This document shows positions 55,807-64,000 of a stretch of 64,000 nucleotides of DNA, one piece after another. Within the stretch, counting starts at the first letter, position 1. Each line of letters starts with the position of its first letter. A model generated the notes under the pieces. It saw only the letters and a list, made by a program, of their open reading frames with translations. It searched no databases and had not been told where the DNA came from. Source of the stretch: Ascaphus truei (Eukaryota > Chordata > Amphibia > Anura > Ascaphidae); the NCBI GenBank assembly GCA_036426205.1, contig WSYH01002426.1, forward strand, positions 23,213 through 87,212. Reading direction: 5' to 3'. The position numbers were made by a program, and so were the translations under genes.

Positions 55807-57392
55807 TGTGTCCCCCGGCTCCCAGAGACCCCCCTCACCAAGTGCTGAGTGGTCGTGGGTGCCGCCGGAGGCAGCGACGGACCTGCCGGCACAACACAAA
55901 GGTGGGGGCCGGAGCAGGGAGCGATCCGAGCCGTAGGAGGCTCGGCGGCGTACCTGGCTAGCGGGGGCTGCCATTGCGGGTATCCGCGCATGCGGCGTGA
56001 TCGCGCATGCGCGGGTCAGGCTAGAAAGTTACGGCAGCCCTTAGGGAGTTGCGCATACATAGTAGGATCGTGCACGCGGCCGCAATACAGAAGCAGCCTC
56101 CACAGGACTACAACTCCCATGAGGCATAGAGAGGCAGGCACCAGGTGCCTCAAGGTGGCCAATGAGAGACCAGGATTCCCAGACAGGCAGATAGATACAT
56201 TTCACGGGCTTTGGAGCACGGCAGTTGGAGCCGGGAGCAAGAAGGGGAAGGAAGGGTGTAGGGAGCAAGTGGCTCCTGCACCAGGTAAGGTTCCCCAGGT
56301 CCCAGACAGGCCCCAACTCCCCACTAGGTTAGTGGGTAAGTAATAAGGGACGGCCCCTAGGTTAGGGACCCTGCCCTTAAGTGTGTGCAGTCTTGTCAGT
56401 GTCACGGCTGTCAGTGCTGTGAGTGCTGACAAGAAGGCACAGTGAGTGTGCAGTGTAGCTGCAGGTACCAGGTTGGTTGCAGTGCGTTTGCTGCAGGTAC
56501 AGTTAGTGCAGTGGGTTGCTGCAGGTATTAGGGAGAAGTTAGTCAGTCAGGACCAGGAAGAGCTAGGGGAAGGAGGTGAGTGCAGGGGTCAGTGACCCAC
56601 TGCATTAGGCCAGTAACCCCTAGGCCCCAGATAGGTCCTAACTCCCCAGCTTGTGGTGTTACATGGACAGGCCCTAGGTTAGGGACCCTGTCACAGTAGT
56701 ACTAGCATTAGATAGGGACACAGCGGACATTGCACTCCCTGAGAAGAGACTTGGGCTCAAGTCTGTGCCTAAGAGACAGAGACTATCTCCAGGGTGGCAT
56801 CGCCCCTGGCGGACAATCGTGCAAGGAAACACCGGATCAGACGGGATCCCCAAGCTGCAGATCCTTTTCGAAGTTGCTTGCAGGCCCGAGTGCAGGAGCG
56901 CTCGGCAGGTACCTTCCTAAGTGCACCAACGTATCCTATACATATTATAATTACACATAGTGGCAGCACTGACCACGGGGCAAAGGGGTTAGGCTGTGGA
57001 CACGGTGTGGGGATACACGGTGGTGGGTAGGTACACTCCTAGTGGAGTGAGAGACACTTTGGACTGAGTTACATGGTGGAGTTACTCTCTAATGGAGGTA
57101 TTAGTATTAAGTGTGTTATTTCCTGCATATATATAAACTGGTATATACATTCCTGTGTATGTGGTTATTGTATATGTGGGTCCTGTGTAGGAAACCTTCT
57201 ACATCCCTAGAACTCTACACAGGTGGAGGCGCTGAAACCGAGAACGTTCCAGAGGATTCACCCCAGGCTCTCACTGGCGGAGGCTCAGGCCCCCTGTGAG
57301 CCTGACAGGTATAACGCACCACACTGGTAACACATAGGTTTCCACCCACACACACTGTATCTGTGATTGGGATAGAGGGAATACCCGTTACA
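55807..57392 (+). repeat. 5' LTR of the pol-less element
   Basis: 1.59 kb. Starts TGTGTCCCCCGGC; compared with the 3' LTR it lacks about 9 bases after TGT and carries an insert of about 23 bp near 55918-55940. The CpG-rich first 500 bp include GATCGCGCATGCGCGG. Some CpGs of the 3' LTR are TG or CA here, as methylation decay would produce. Confidence 0.82.
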
Positions 57393-57466
57393 TTTGGAGG
57401 CACTGCTGAGATTCTGACCTGGGGTGCCCTGTCCTATTTTTCAGTCAAATTTGTCAATTTTTCACC

Positions 57467-57760
57467 ATGTGGGTGCTTTCAAGACAGGAGGTCTACACAT
57501 GGACCTTGAAGCTTAGCACAACTCCTAACCACCTGGTTGCTGTGGGGGCAGTCCCTGCTGGCGTGTCTTTGCTAGACATCCAGGCGCATGGTCGGAAACT
57601 CCCTGGGCTAGCTCGTACATGGGTCAGAGGGCGAAGGTATGATATCACCTTGCAATGGAGTACTATACTGATGTATGTAGGCCATGCCATAAGCGAGGAA
57701 GATGGTCCCCAATTCTTGAATCTGCCCGAGGGTCCGACCGATGGGTGCCCCTTTATTTAA
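57467..57760 (+). CDS. Gag-like N-terminal fragment
   Basis: 97 codons starting MWVLSRQEVYTWTLKL, about 75 bp after the primer-binding-like site, as expected for gag. 'AVGAVPAGVSLLDIQAHGRK' and 'GRRYDITLQWSTILMYVG' recall the RRM-like N-terminal part of PNMA-type Gags of gypsy elements, but the match is loose. A stop at 57760 ends it before any capsid domain. In-phase open sequence reappears at 58265. Confidence 0.45.
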   Translation: MWVLSRQEVYTWTLKLSTTPNHLVAVGAVPAGVSLLDIQAHGRKLPGLARTWVRGRRYDITLQWSTILMYVGHAISEEDGPQFLNLPEGPTDGCPFI

Positions 57761-58264
57761 CCTGATTTGGCAGTTCCTGCATGAACCGAGAGCCCTAGTG
57801 TAGTTAACAGGACTGTGATTAAAATGGAGGCTCCTGCAGCAAGGGATGCTAACAGTGAGTCCCACCTAAAATGGCAGCTCCCGCCAAATCAAAATGGCAC
57901 ACGTGCGGCTGACTGACAGGCTGCACCAAAATGTTTTGCAGAAATCTGCCCGGGACTGGCGGGAAAACCCGAGCCCCGCCCACGCCATATGAGTGAGCAC
58001 AGTGAACAGCAATCAGCAATTTCTGTTCCTCCTAAGGAAAGTACGGGATGCAGAGAAACACACTCTCAGCTGTATGCAGTATGGCGAAGAAAAGGAGGGA
58101 GCTTGTCTTTTCTTTTGTGCCCATGTTTGCAAAAGGACTTAAATTTGTCTGGTGGTATGGACTTTAACCCCTGTGGGCCACCAATAGACAAGCAGGTGGT
58201 AAGGGTGGACAAAGAGGTGTGCATACAATGTGTTTGTACGCAATGAGACTTCCCAGGTGGAAAA

Positions 58265-58774
58265 TTGACTTGGGGACCCAAGAGTGCTTGCTGCGGAGCA
58301 CAGTTCCTGCAGCCCATGCTGCTGCGGCCTACGGAACCCACAGAGGAAGATGCGACGAACCCCTCTACTGAGCCGGTCAATGCGGCTAATATACCTACCT
58401 CAAGAGCAGAGGTTTTGGAGGGCCCGTGCGCCCTAACAGCGGTTCCAGACTCAACTCCAGATTCGGTTCCAATGACGGAACCACAGATGTTTGAACCAAC
58501 AAAGGGTAAGACGTCTCTACCCCCATTCTCTTCTACTGACAACGGTAGCCAATCAGCCGTAGTGATGCGCCTGCCGGCAGACCACCCAGGTGCAGCTGAG
58601 GACCAAGAGTCAACCGCCTTATATACTGCAGACCCTGCTGTGGGCCCGGGGGCCCGTGTGCCCTGCCACGGCCTGTCCGGCCTACAACGATGGTACCATC
58701 GGTCCCAGGCTTGGGATCAGTACCTGTCAACGACGACAGGGGTAAGTTTACTGCCCCAGGGGTGTCAGGTGTGA
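58265..58774 (+). CDS. Pro/Thr/Glu-rich frame of the LTR element
   Basis: 169 codons in the same frame as the Gag-like fragment; low-complexity acidic sequence rich in P, T, S and E, no domain. It may be the linker part of a longer polyprotein interrupted by stops between 57760 and 58265. Its start codon is uncertain. Confidence 0.35.
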   Translation: MTWGPKSACCGAQFLQPMLLRPTEPTEEDATNPSTEPVNAANIPTSRAEVLEGPCALTAVPDSTPDSVPMTEPQMFEPTKGKTSLPPFSSTDNGSQSAVVMRLPADHPGAAEDQESTALYTADPAVGPGARVPCHGLSGLQRWYHRSQAWDQYLSTTTGVSLLPQGCQV

Positions 58775-59547
58775 GCTCCTCGGTGATCGCGGAGTATGGT
58801 GGCTCCAAAGGTAGGGTCACCCGGGCAATAGGCTCACCCCGTCATCGTGTCCTGGTGGAGGTGTCTCCCCTAGAGGATCTCTGCAGACCAGAGAGCAGAT
58901 TTGACCTCATCAAGGTAACCAGTGCAGCGGCCATGCGCGGCGCTTACTCCTACAAGAGGAACCGTCAAGCTTTTTCGTCTCAAGACATGGACCTGTACGT
59001 AGATCTGGTGAGGTCCCCAGAAGACGTCACCGCTAAAGAGATTGCTGGGGCGAACAAAGTCTGTGCTGTGAACGCTCTGGTAATTATTGCCTCCTTCATG
59101 CGCACGATGGAGCGCTTTATTCACCATGTGGTGGACCGCGGGAAAGGTCAAGGCCTCCTGGCCTACCGCATCCATGCCGCGGATGGCCGGGTAAAGGTCT
59201 GGCTAAGAGACACTGTGCTATTCCTTTCACCAGGGGGAGGGAGTAGTAAGGACCCTGTGAATGTTACCCCAGAACATGCTCGCCAAGAGATTATCCCGGG
59301 GGAGGCTCACAGACGTCAAAGTGAGGTACCCTCACATGATCAGTTAGGGGCACCCCACAAATGGTCTCAGCAAGCAGCTGACACTCAGCTGGCTTTGGTT
59401 ATCGTATGTGAACTGCATTGCACCCTGTTGTTTAGAGTCAAGAGTGATAAGTTGTACATATCATGCTCTGCATTTTTATTGTGTAAACTTATGCCGAGTG
59501 ACGTCGTTCCCCAAGCGGGACGTTGGATTTTTCACCAGGGGGAGAGT
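58690..59547 (+). CDS. Unrecognised frame before the 3' LTR
   Basis: Open from 58690 to beyond the start of the 3' LTR, about 285 codons of interior sequence. Its middle is complex and protein-like ('RHRVLVEVSPLEDLCRPESR', 'RFDLIKVTSAAAMRGAYSYK', 'SQDMDLYVDLVRSPEDVTAK', 'FMRTMERFIHHVVDRGKGQG'), with charged and hydrophobic residues in alternation. I do not recognise the family; there is no RT, protease, integrase or zinc-knuckle signature. It could be a divergent capsid or an acquired gene. Confidence 0.45.
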
Positions 59548-60109
59548 GTAGCCCCGGTGTCCCCTGGCTCCCAGAGACCGCCCTCACCAAGTGCCGAGTG
59601 GTCGCGGGTGCCGCCGGAGGCAGCAACGGACCCGCCGGCACAACACAAAGGTGGGGGCCGGAGCAGGCTCGGCGGCGTACCTGGCTAGCGGGGGTCGCCA
59701 TTGCGGGTGCGCGTGCATGCGACGTGATCGCGCATGCGCGGGTCAGGCTAGAAAGTTACGGCAGCCCTTAGGGAGTTGCGCATGCGCAGTAGGATCGCGC
59801 ATGCGGCCCCAATACAGAAGCAGCCTCCACGGGACTACAACTCCCATGAGGCATAGAGAGGCAGGCACCAGGTGCCTCAAGGTGGCCAATGAGAGACAAG
59901 GATTCCCAGACAGGCAGATAGATACATTTCGCGGGCTTTGGAGCACGGCAGTTGGAGCCGGGAGCAAGAAGGGGAAGGAAGGGTGTAGGGAGCAAGTGGC
60001 TCCTGTACCAGGTAAGGTTCCCCAGGTCCCAGACAGGCCCCAACTCCCCACTAGGTTAGTGGGTAAGTAATAAGGGACGGCCCCTAGGTTAGGGACCCCG
60101 CCCTTACAT
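59547..60109 (+). repeat. 3' LTR of the pol-less element (truncated)
   Basis: Begins TGTAGCCCCGG after the polypurine tract and follows the 5' LTR until about 60109, where sequence of a second gypsy element in the opposite orientation begins. About 1 kb of the LTR end is missing. Confidence 0.82.
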
Positions 60110-61198
60110 GTTGGATGAGCCTTCAGCCTCGCTCATGGTTCAGTCGCAGCAGTGAGGTGGTGTTACAACTTGTGTTAACTGTTGCACTACTGTGTGTTCA
60201 ATATCTTTAGTCCCAGAAACTTGCAATTACCATCAAGTTCCTACTATGTTACAGTATCCCGCAGTATACTGTAACACAGGTCCAGTTCAATCCCGCCGCT
60301 TGCCACCTGTTAATAATAGAGCTTGTCACGGTAGGTTATGACAAGATATAATGAACACCAAATATCTGGGTTGAACTGAACGAGGCTTAGATATAATAAA
60401 ATATAATTTATTCCTTAAATAAGGTGAACACAGAAATATAGTACAATTAACAGACAAGAGGATAACACTTACTTAGGGTTGGGGGATGGTGAAGTATCCA
60501 ATAGCAATTCTCCAACAGTCCAGTGACATCAAGATAGAATCAGAAGCATAACTCCAGCACAACTAAAAACTGTAGGGTTGACACAGTTTATATACCTGTG
60601 CAACCCTATTCTTAACATTGAACACAGCCTATTGGTGAACAATTATCTAACGTGGAGACTAACAGACTAACCCATGCCCTCAGGTAACAGAGTTTGTTGA
60701 TTGACTAATACTTAATCCCTAGACATTGGGTAACAATCAAGGCAGTTACTTTTTGATCACCGTGCTTAGGCTACTCAGCCGTCTGCAATCATGACCTATT
60801 AGCCTAGCAGATGGCGTCTGCATTTTCAGAACAGATCCAAAATAAAATACATATACACTTTAATATCTACACATATTAATAAATTCCATTCTGGTGGGCT
60901 CAGTGGGTCGACCTTTGCCAGTTTTTAATGCCTACAGTGACTCCGCATATTGGCCAAATATGAACTCTCTGCGATCTCCAGAACTGGAGATACAGAAATG
61001 CACTTTAAAACATTAAAATACATGCTTATAATGAAACATGGGAACAGGGGAACATACATTTTCAAGGTACAACAAGGTGCAAACCTCATCCCTGGACCGC
61101 AGTCCAGTTAACCTCTTGTCTCTGGTGAGTTCAGGGGATGGCCATATGGGGTGCAACCCCTTTAATACCGGGCCACCCCCTTTCTCCCTCTACAGGGG
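60110..61198 (-). mobile_element. 5' fragment of a second Gmr1-like gypsy element
   Basis: Minus strand: an LTR (about 61198 to 60325, ending near GTGACAAG), a leader with GGTGGCAAGCGGCGGG as the primer-site region, and the first codons of gag (MSEAE) up to 60110. It aligns with the 5' end of the element at 39180-41377 but is diverged and has a shorter LTR. Joined directly to the truncated 3' LTR of the pol-less element. Confidence 0.7.
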
Positions 61199-62494
61199 TC
61201 ATAAATGGAAATTTAGCCCATCTGTGTCTAATAATTAAAGACACAGATTGAGTTATCTTAATTTGCACAATTCTTTACTTAAAATTTAATACCCAGAGTA
61301 ATACATATAGCAGTGGGAATATACTGAAATCCTAAATCGCACAATATTACACAGAATCCATAGCATAAACTTAATGCAAAGAGAAGTGTTAAATAGAGAT
61401 ATAACTCATCTATGTCTGAATGTTCAAGACACAGATATGGTTATCTATGATCACACACTATATATCTTATAATCTATATAGAATAGTTCATATATACAAA
61501 GTATGTTATATAGTATATAAACTCAATGTAGAAGAGAGATATTACATCAGTGGATAAATTGACAAGTGTTATTACACACACATAATACCTCTATATGGCA
61601 AAGGGATACAGATTAATTTAAGGCACACAGACTAACACATAGTCGCACTGATAATAAATCTCTAATGTAATTTGGAAGTTATGTCTCACCCAAAATGGAA
61701 ATGATAGAAAAATGATACATAGTTAATAGGCAATAAAGAGAAGCATTTTTTTAAATAGTCGTTTACTATATTCAGCAACATACCTGAATATATTCCAATT
61801 AGCTATACTCAGTGACTGGCGCATAGCAATAGAGTAGTATATTATGTGAATTAAAGACAAAGGAGCATGACAACACCACATTGCACAGATATAAATGCAA
61901 ATTACGTAACAGCACACTTATGATAACAATGTGAATTTTCAGTATTGTGACATATATGAGGGAACGGTAGGGGAAAGGGTATATTATGGCCCTCAATTAT
62001 TGCAGGGTTTCTACTCCACGGTTTGGAGATTTACCAAGGAATCCCGACCGGGACTTCTAGCTCTCCCTGTTTTCACAGGACTGCAGCACCTGATTGAGCA
62101 GGGAGATGATTAAAAGGCAGAGCTTGTTTTACTCTCAGAGAAGTGTGTACTGAAAAGCTGTGTTCTGCTGAGGAAAACAAAGACTTTTGTTTTGTTTGTT
62201 TGTTTTGCTCCTGTTATCTGCTGTAGCATTTGTATGGCAAAATAATCAGGCCAAAGCTTTTCACCTCTGTGTCAGAAGACTGTCTCCTCTATCTGGAAGG
62301 CTGTGTGAAAGTGCTGATCCCTGGACAAAAGGTACTGTGACAAAGTACCCTCTTGCTATGTATGTAATATGATAAATGCTGATAAACACAAGGACATGAT
62401 GGCAGTAAATAGTACATAAACATTTATTAACAGTGTTGCGATCCTATGCACCATGTAATAATAATAACAGACTGAGAATCCAAGCGCTCTATAT
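61199..62494. other. Unrecognised AT-rich sequence
   Basis: 61200-61960 is AT-rich without coding potential. 61970-62340 has a bias reminiscent of LTRs but no definable ends. No gene. Confidence 0.35.
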
Positions 62495-62638
62495 CACTCC
62501 CTTAAAAACGGCCCCAAATCAATATCGATATTTAAGCCTTGAGGTATGAGGGGTTTCAAAACATAAATCCAATATGTTTCCTGCCTTGAAATTTGCACAA
62601 TGTTGTTGCCTCCTCTCCATTTAGATTTTATTTTATCG
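62495..62638 (-). pseudogene. PLE GIY-YIG C-terminal fragment
   Basis: Minus strand reads 'KWRGGNNIVQISRQETYWIY' and 'VLKPLIPQGLNIDIDLGPFL', which aligns with the C-terminal segment of the PLE nucleases at 9704, 29000 and 53545. Only this ~48-residue piece is left. Confidence 0.75.
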
Positions 62639-63525
62639 ACCTGTAACAGGGGACTTATCCCTGTTCACAAATTTGCCTCTAATCCAGCAGTGTGGTGGTT
62701 AACTGCTGGTAGCAAATTAACTAACACCACCTGGCTGATTACAGGTGGTAGAAAAAGCCTGCCTTTGAGACAGGAAGTGAGACTCCTTAGCTCAAGTGTG
62801 AGCTGAATAAGGAAACAGAGGTTCTTGAGTCTACCAGGAGAGACTGACTAAGAGAACACAGATCTCTGGAGCTGACAAATAAGACTTCTAAACCTGGATG
62901 CTGATAATCCGGAGAAAAGGTAGCAACCCTGGAAACAGATAAGACTTCTTTTTCCATTGACTGTTGTCTATATATATATATATATCTATATGACTTGGGC
63001 TGATGAATAGCCTGGGTAGCCAACCAGTTAAAAGGGGCTGGAATAGAAGGATACATATATGCCAAAGTGGAGCAAGTTTTATTGGGCTCACTATTTCTCT
63101 GATGTTGATTTTTGCTGTGTTTAAAGCGACAGGCACAATAAAGCCTTGTTTTAATTTCACCTTAAAACAGTCTCCATTATGTATCTCTGCACATGTCCTC
63201 CTACATGACCCCTATGAATTTAACCCTTTGGGGCCCTGAGAATGGAATTCCTTAAAGTGCTGGGACACGCTATGCTGAAGGAAACCTTTTTCAGTGTTTG
63301 TGATGCGTTGGGCTATCCTAACCTCCAGCTTCCGTGTGCTGTGGCTGCATATTGCTTATTGCAGGGACACCGCAACACACATTATATCATCTGAATTACA
63401 ATCTGTTACATCCGACATCGCAAAGATTTCTTCTGTCACTTCCCATTGTACATTTTTGAAGGATGCAGGGAGGTGCCTATCCCATAAATGATAAATAATC
63501 ATACGATATTCAGTTTCACACAAAA
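62639..63525. other. Unrecognised, LTR-like in composition
   Basis: Contains CACAATAAAGCCTTG near 63136 and a short TA microsatellite (62971-62985). Ends cannot be defined. No gene. Confidence 0.35.
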
Positions 63526-63529
63526 TCTT

Positions 63530-64000
63530 GAGAAAGGTCCCGTGGGGGCGGTGGGGGGGGGGGCAAGACTGAGTGAGGGGAGGGGGAGAGAGGCGCAGGG
63601 AGGGGTGGGGGCAGAGGCACAGTGAGGTGGGGGAGAGGCACAGTGAGGTGGGAGGGGAAGAGGCACTGTGAGGTGGGGGGGAAGAGGCACAGTGAGGTGG
63701 GGGGGAGAGGCACAGTGAGGTGGGGGGGAAGGGGCACAGTGAGGGGAGGGGGGAAGAGAGGCACAGTGAGGGGAGAGAGGCACAGTGAGGGGAGGGGGAG
63801 AGAGGCACAGTGAGGGGAGGGGGGAGAGACAGAGAAGGGAGGGGGGAGAGGCACAGTGAGCGGAGGGAGAGAGAATCACGGAAAGGAGGGGAGAGAGGCA
63901 CAGTGAGAGGAGACAGGAGAGAAGCAGAGTGAGGGGAGGGGGTAAGAGGGAGAGAGGCACAGTGGGGAGGAGGGAGAGAGGCACAGTGAGGGGAGGGGGG
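63530..64000. repeat. Purine-rich minisatellite
   Basis: Repeats of about 20-25 bp built on GAGGCACAGTGAGG plus a G/A-rich filler, running to the window end. Strong purine/pyrimidine strand asymmetry. The long Pro/Ser/Leu frames on the minus strand are artefacts. Confidence 0.9.

Larger units (their letters stand above)
55807..60109 (+). mobile_element. LTR retrotransposon without recognisable pol
   Basis: 5' LTR 55807-57392 and 3' LTR 59547-60109 (truncated) share about 530 bp at high identity. The 5' LTR ends CCGTTACA and is followed by TTTGGAGGCACTGC, a primer-binding-like site. A polypurine tract AGGGGGAGAG (59537-59546) stands directly before the 3' LTR, which begins TGTAGCC. The interior is only 2.15 kb, with a gag-like frame and unrecognised frames and no RT, integrase or protease. 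It would depend on another element's enzymes. Confidence 0.82.

Noticed and set aside
63356..63984. Pro/Ser/Leu-rich minus-strand frames
   Set aside because: Artefacts of the purine-rich minisatellite, present in three frames at once.

Overview
This is repeat-dominated vertebrate nuclear DNA, most likely from an anuran amphibian. I infer this from the mix of element types: Penelope-like elements (PLEs) with GIY-YIG endonucleases, an L1-clade LINE, CR1/L2-type LINEs, a Gmr1-like Ty3/gypsy element, Tc1/mariner DNA, and a zinc-finger array of the '[25 protein letters not shown]' type common in frogs. Species cannot be determined from the sequence. I see no bacterial genes, CRISPR array, rRNA or tRNA. 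The only array that looks like an ordinary host gene is a C2H2 zinc-finger exon at 50.1-51.1 kb. Layout: 0-3.4 kb holds unrecognised sequence plus a ~345-bp tandem repeat. 3.47-14.75 kb is one long L1-clade insertion bounded by a 10-bp target duplication. It has an intact ORF1, an unusual 2.2-kb pyrimidine-rich inter-ORF spacer and a broken ORF2. ORF2 is split by a 4.3-kb PLE (7078-11392) that has its own 17-bp target duplication, 1,525-bp inverted arms and a hammerhead-ribozyme motif in each arm. About 15.1-21.6 kb is the most unusual part. It contains a five-exon IS630/Tc1-type transposase (minus strand), a divergent gene with coiled coil and BEN-like C-terminus sharing its promoter region, and a convergent gene whose N-terminal half is a forkhead winged-helix domain. 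All three are broken by point lesions. I propose, without having found the termini, that they are one multi-gene DNA transposon or a nested set. 22.4-25.5 kb holds two LINE remnants. 25.6-41.4 kb is a Gmr1-like Ty3/gypsy element (gag-protease-integrase-RT order, minus strand, ~2-kb LTRs) inserted in a LINE tail. It is itself invaded by a rearranged PLE (27.4-35.0 kb) that carries a solo LTR. 41.4-49.9 kb is a patchwork: LINE tails, a retroviral-type LTR with primer-binding site, a TA-flanked MITE, a 103-bp-arm palindrome, PLE long-terminal pieces with hammerhead motifs, CpG-rich tandem repeats and microsatellites. 50.1-51.1 kb is the zinc-finger exon. 52-55.5 kb is another PLE with ribozyme-like motifs. 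55.8-60.1 kb is an LTR element without recognisable pol, fused to a 5' fragment of a second Gmr1-like element (60.1-61.2 kb). The window ends in a purine-rich minisatellite. Functionally this is a nested transposon landscape. The recurring theme is hammerhead-type self-cleaving RNA cores in PLE terminal repeats (up to nine sites of varying quality). The main novelty candidate is the Tc1-type transposase locus with BEN-like and forkhead companion genes.
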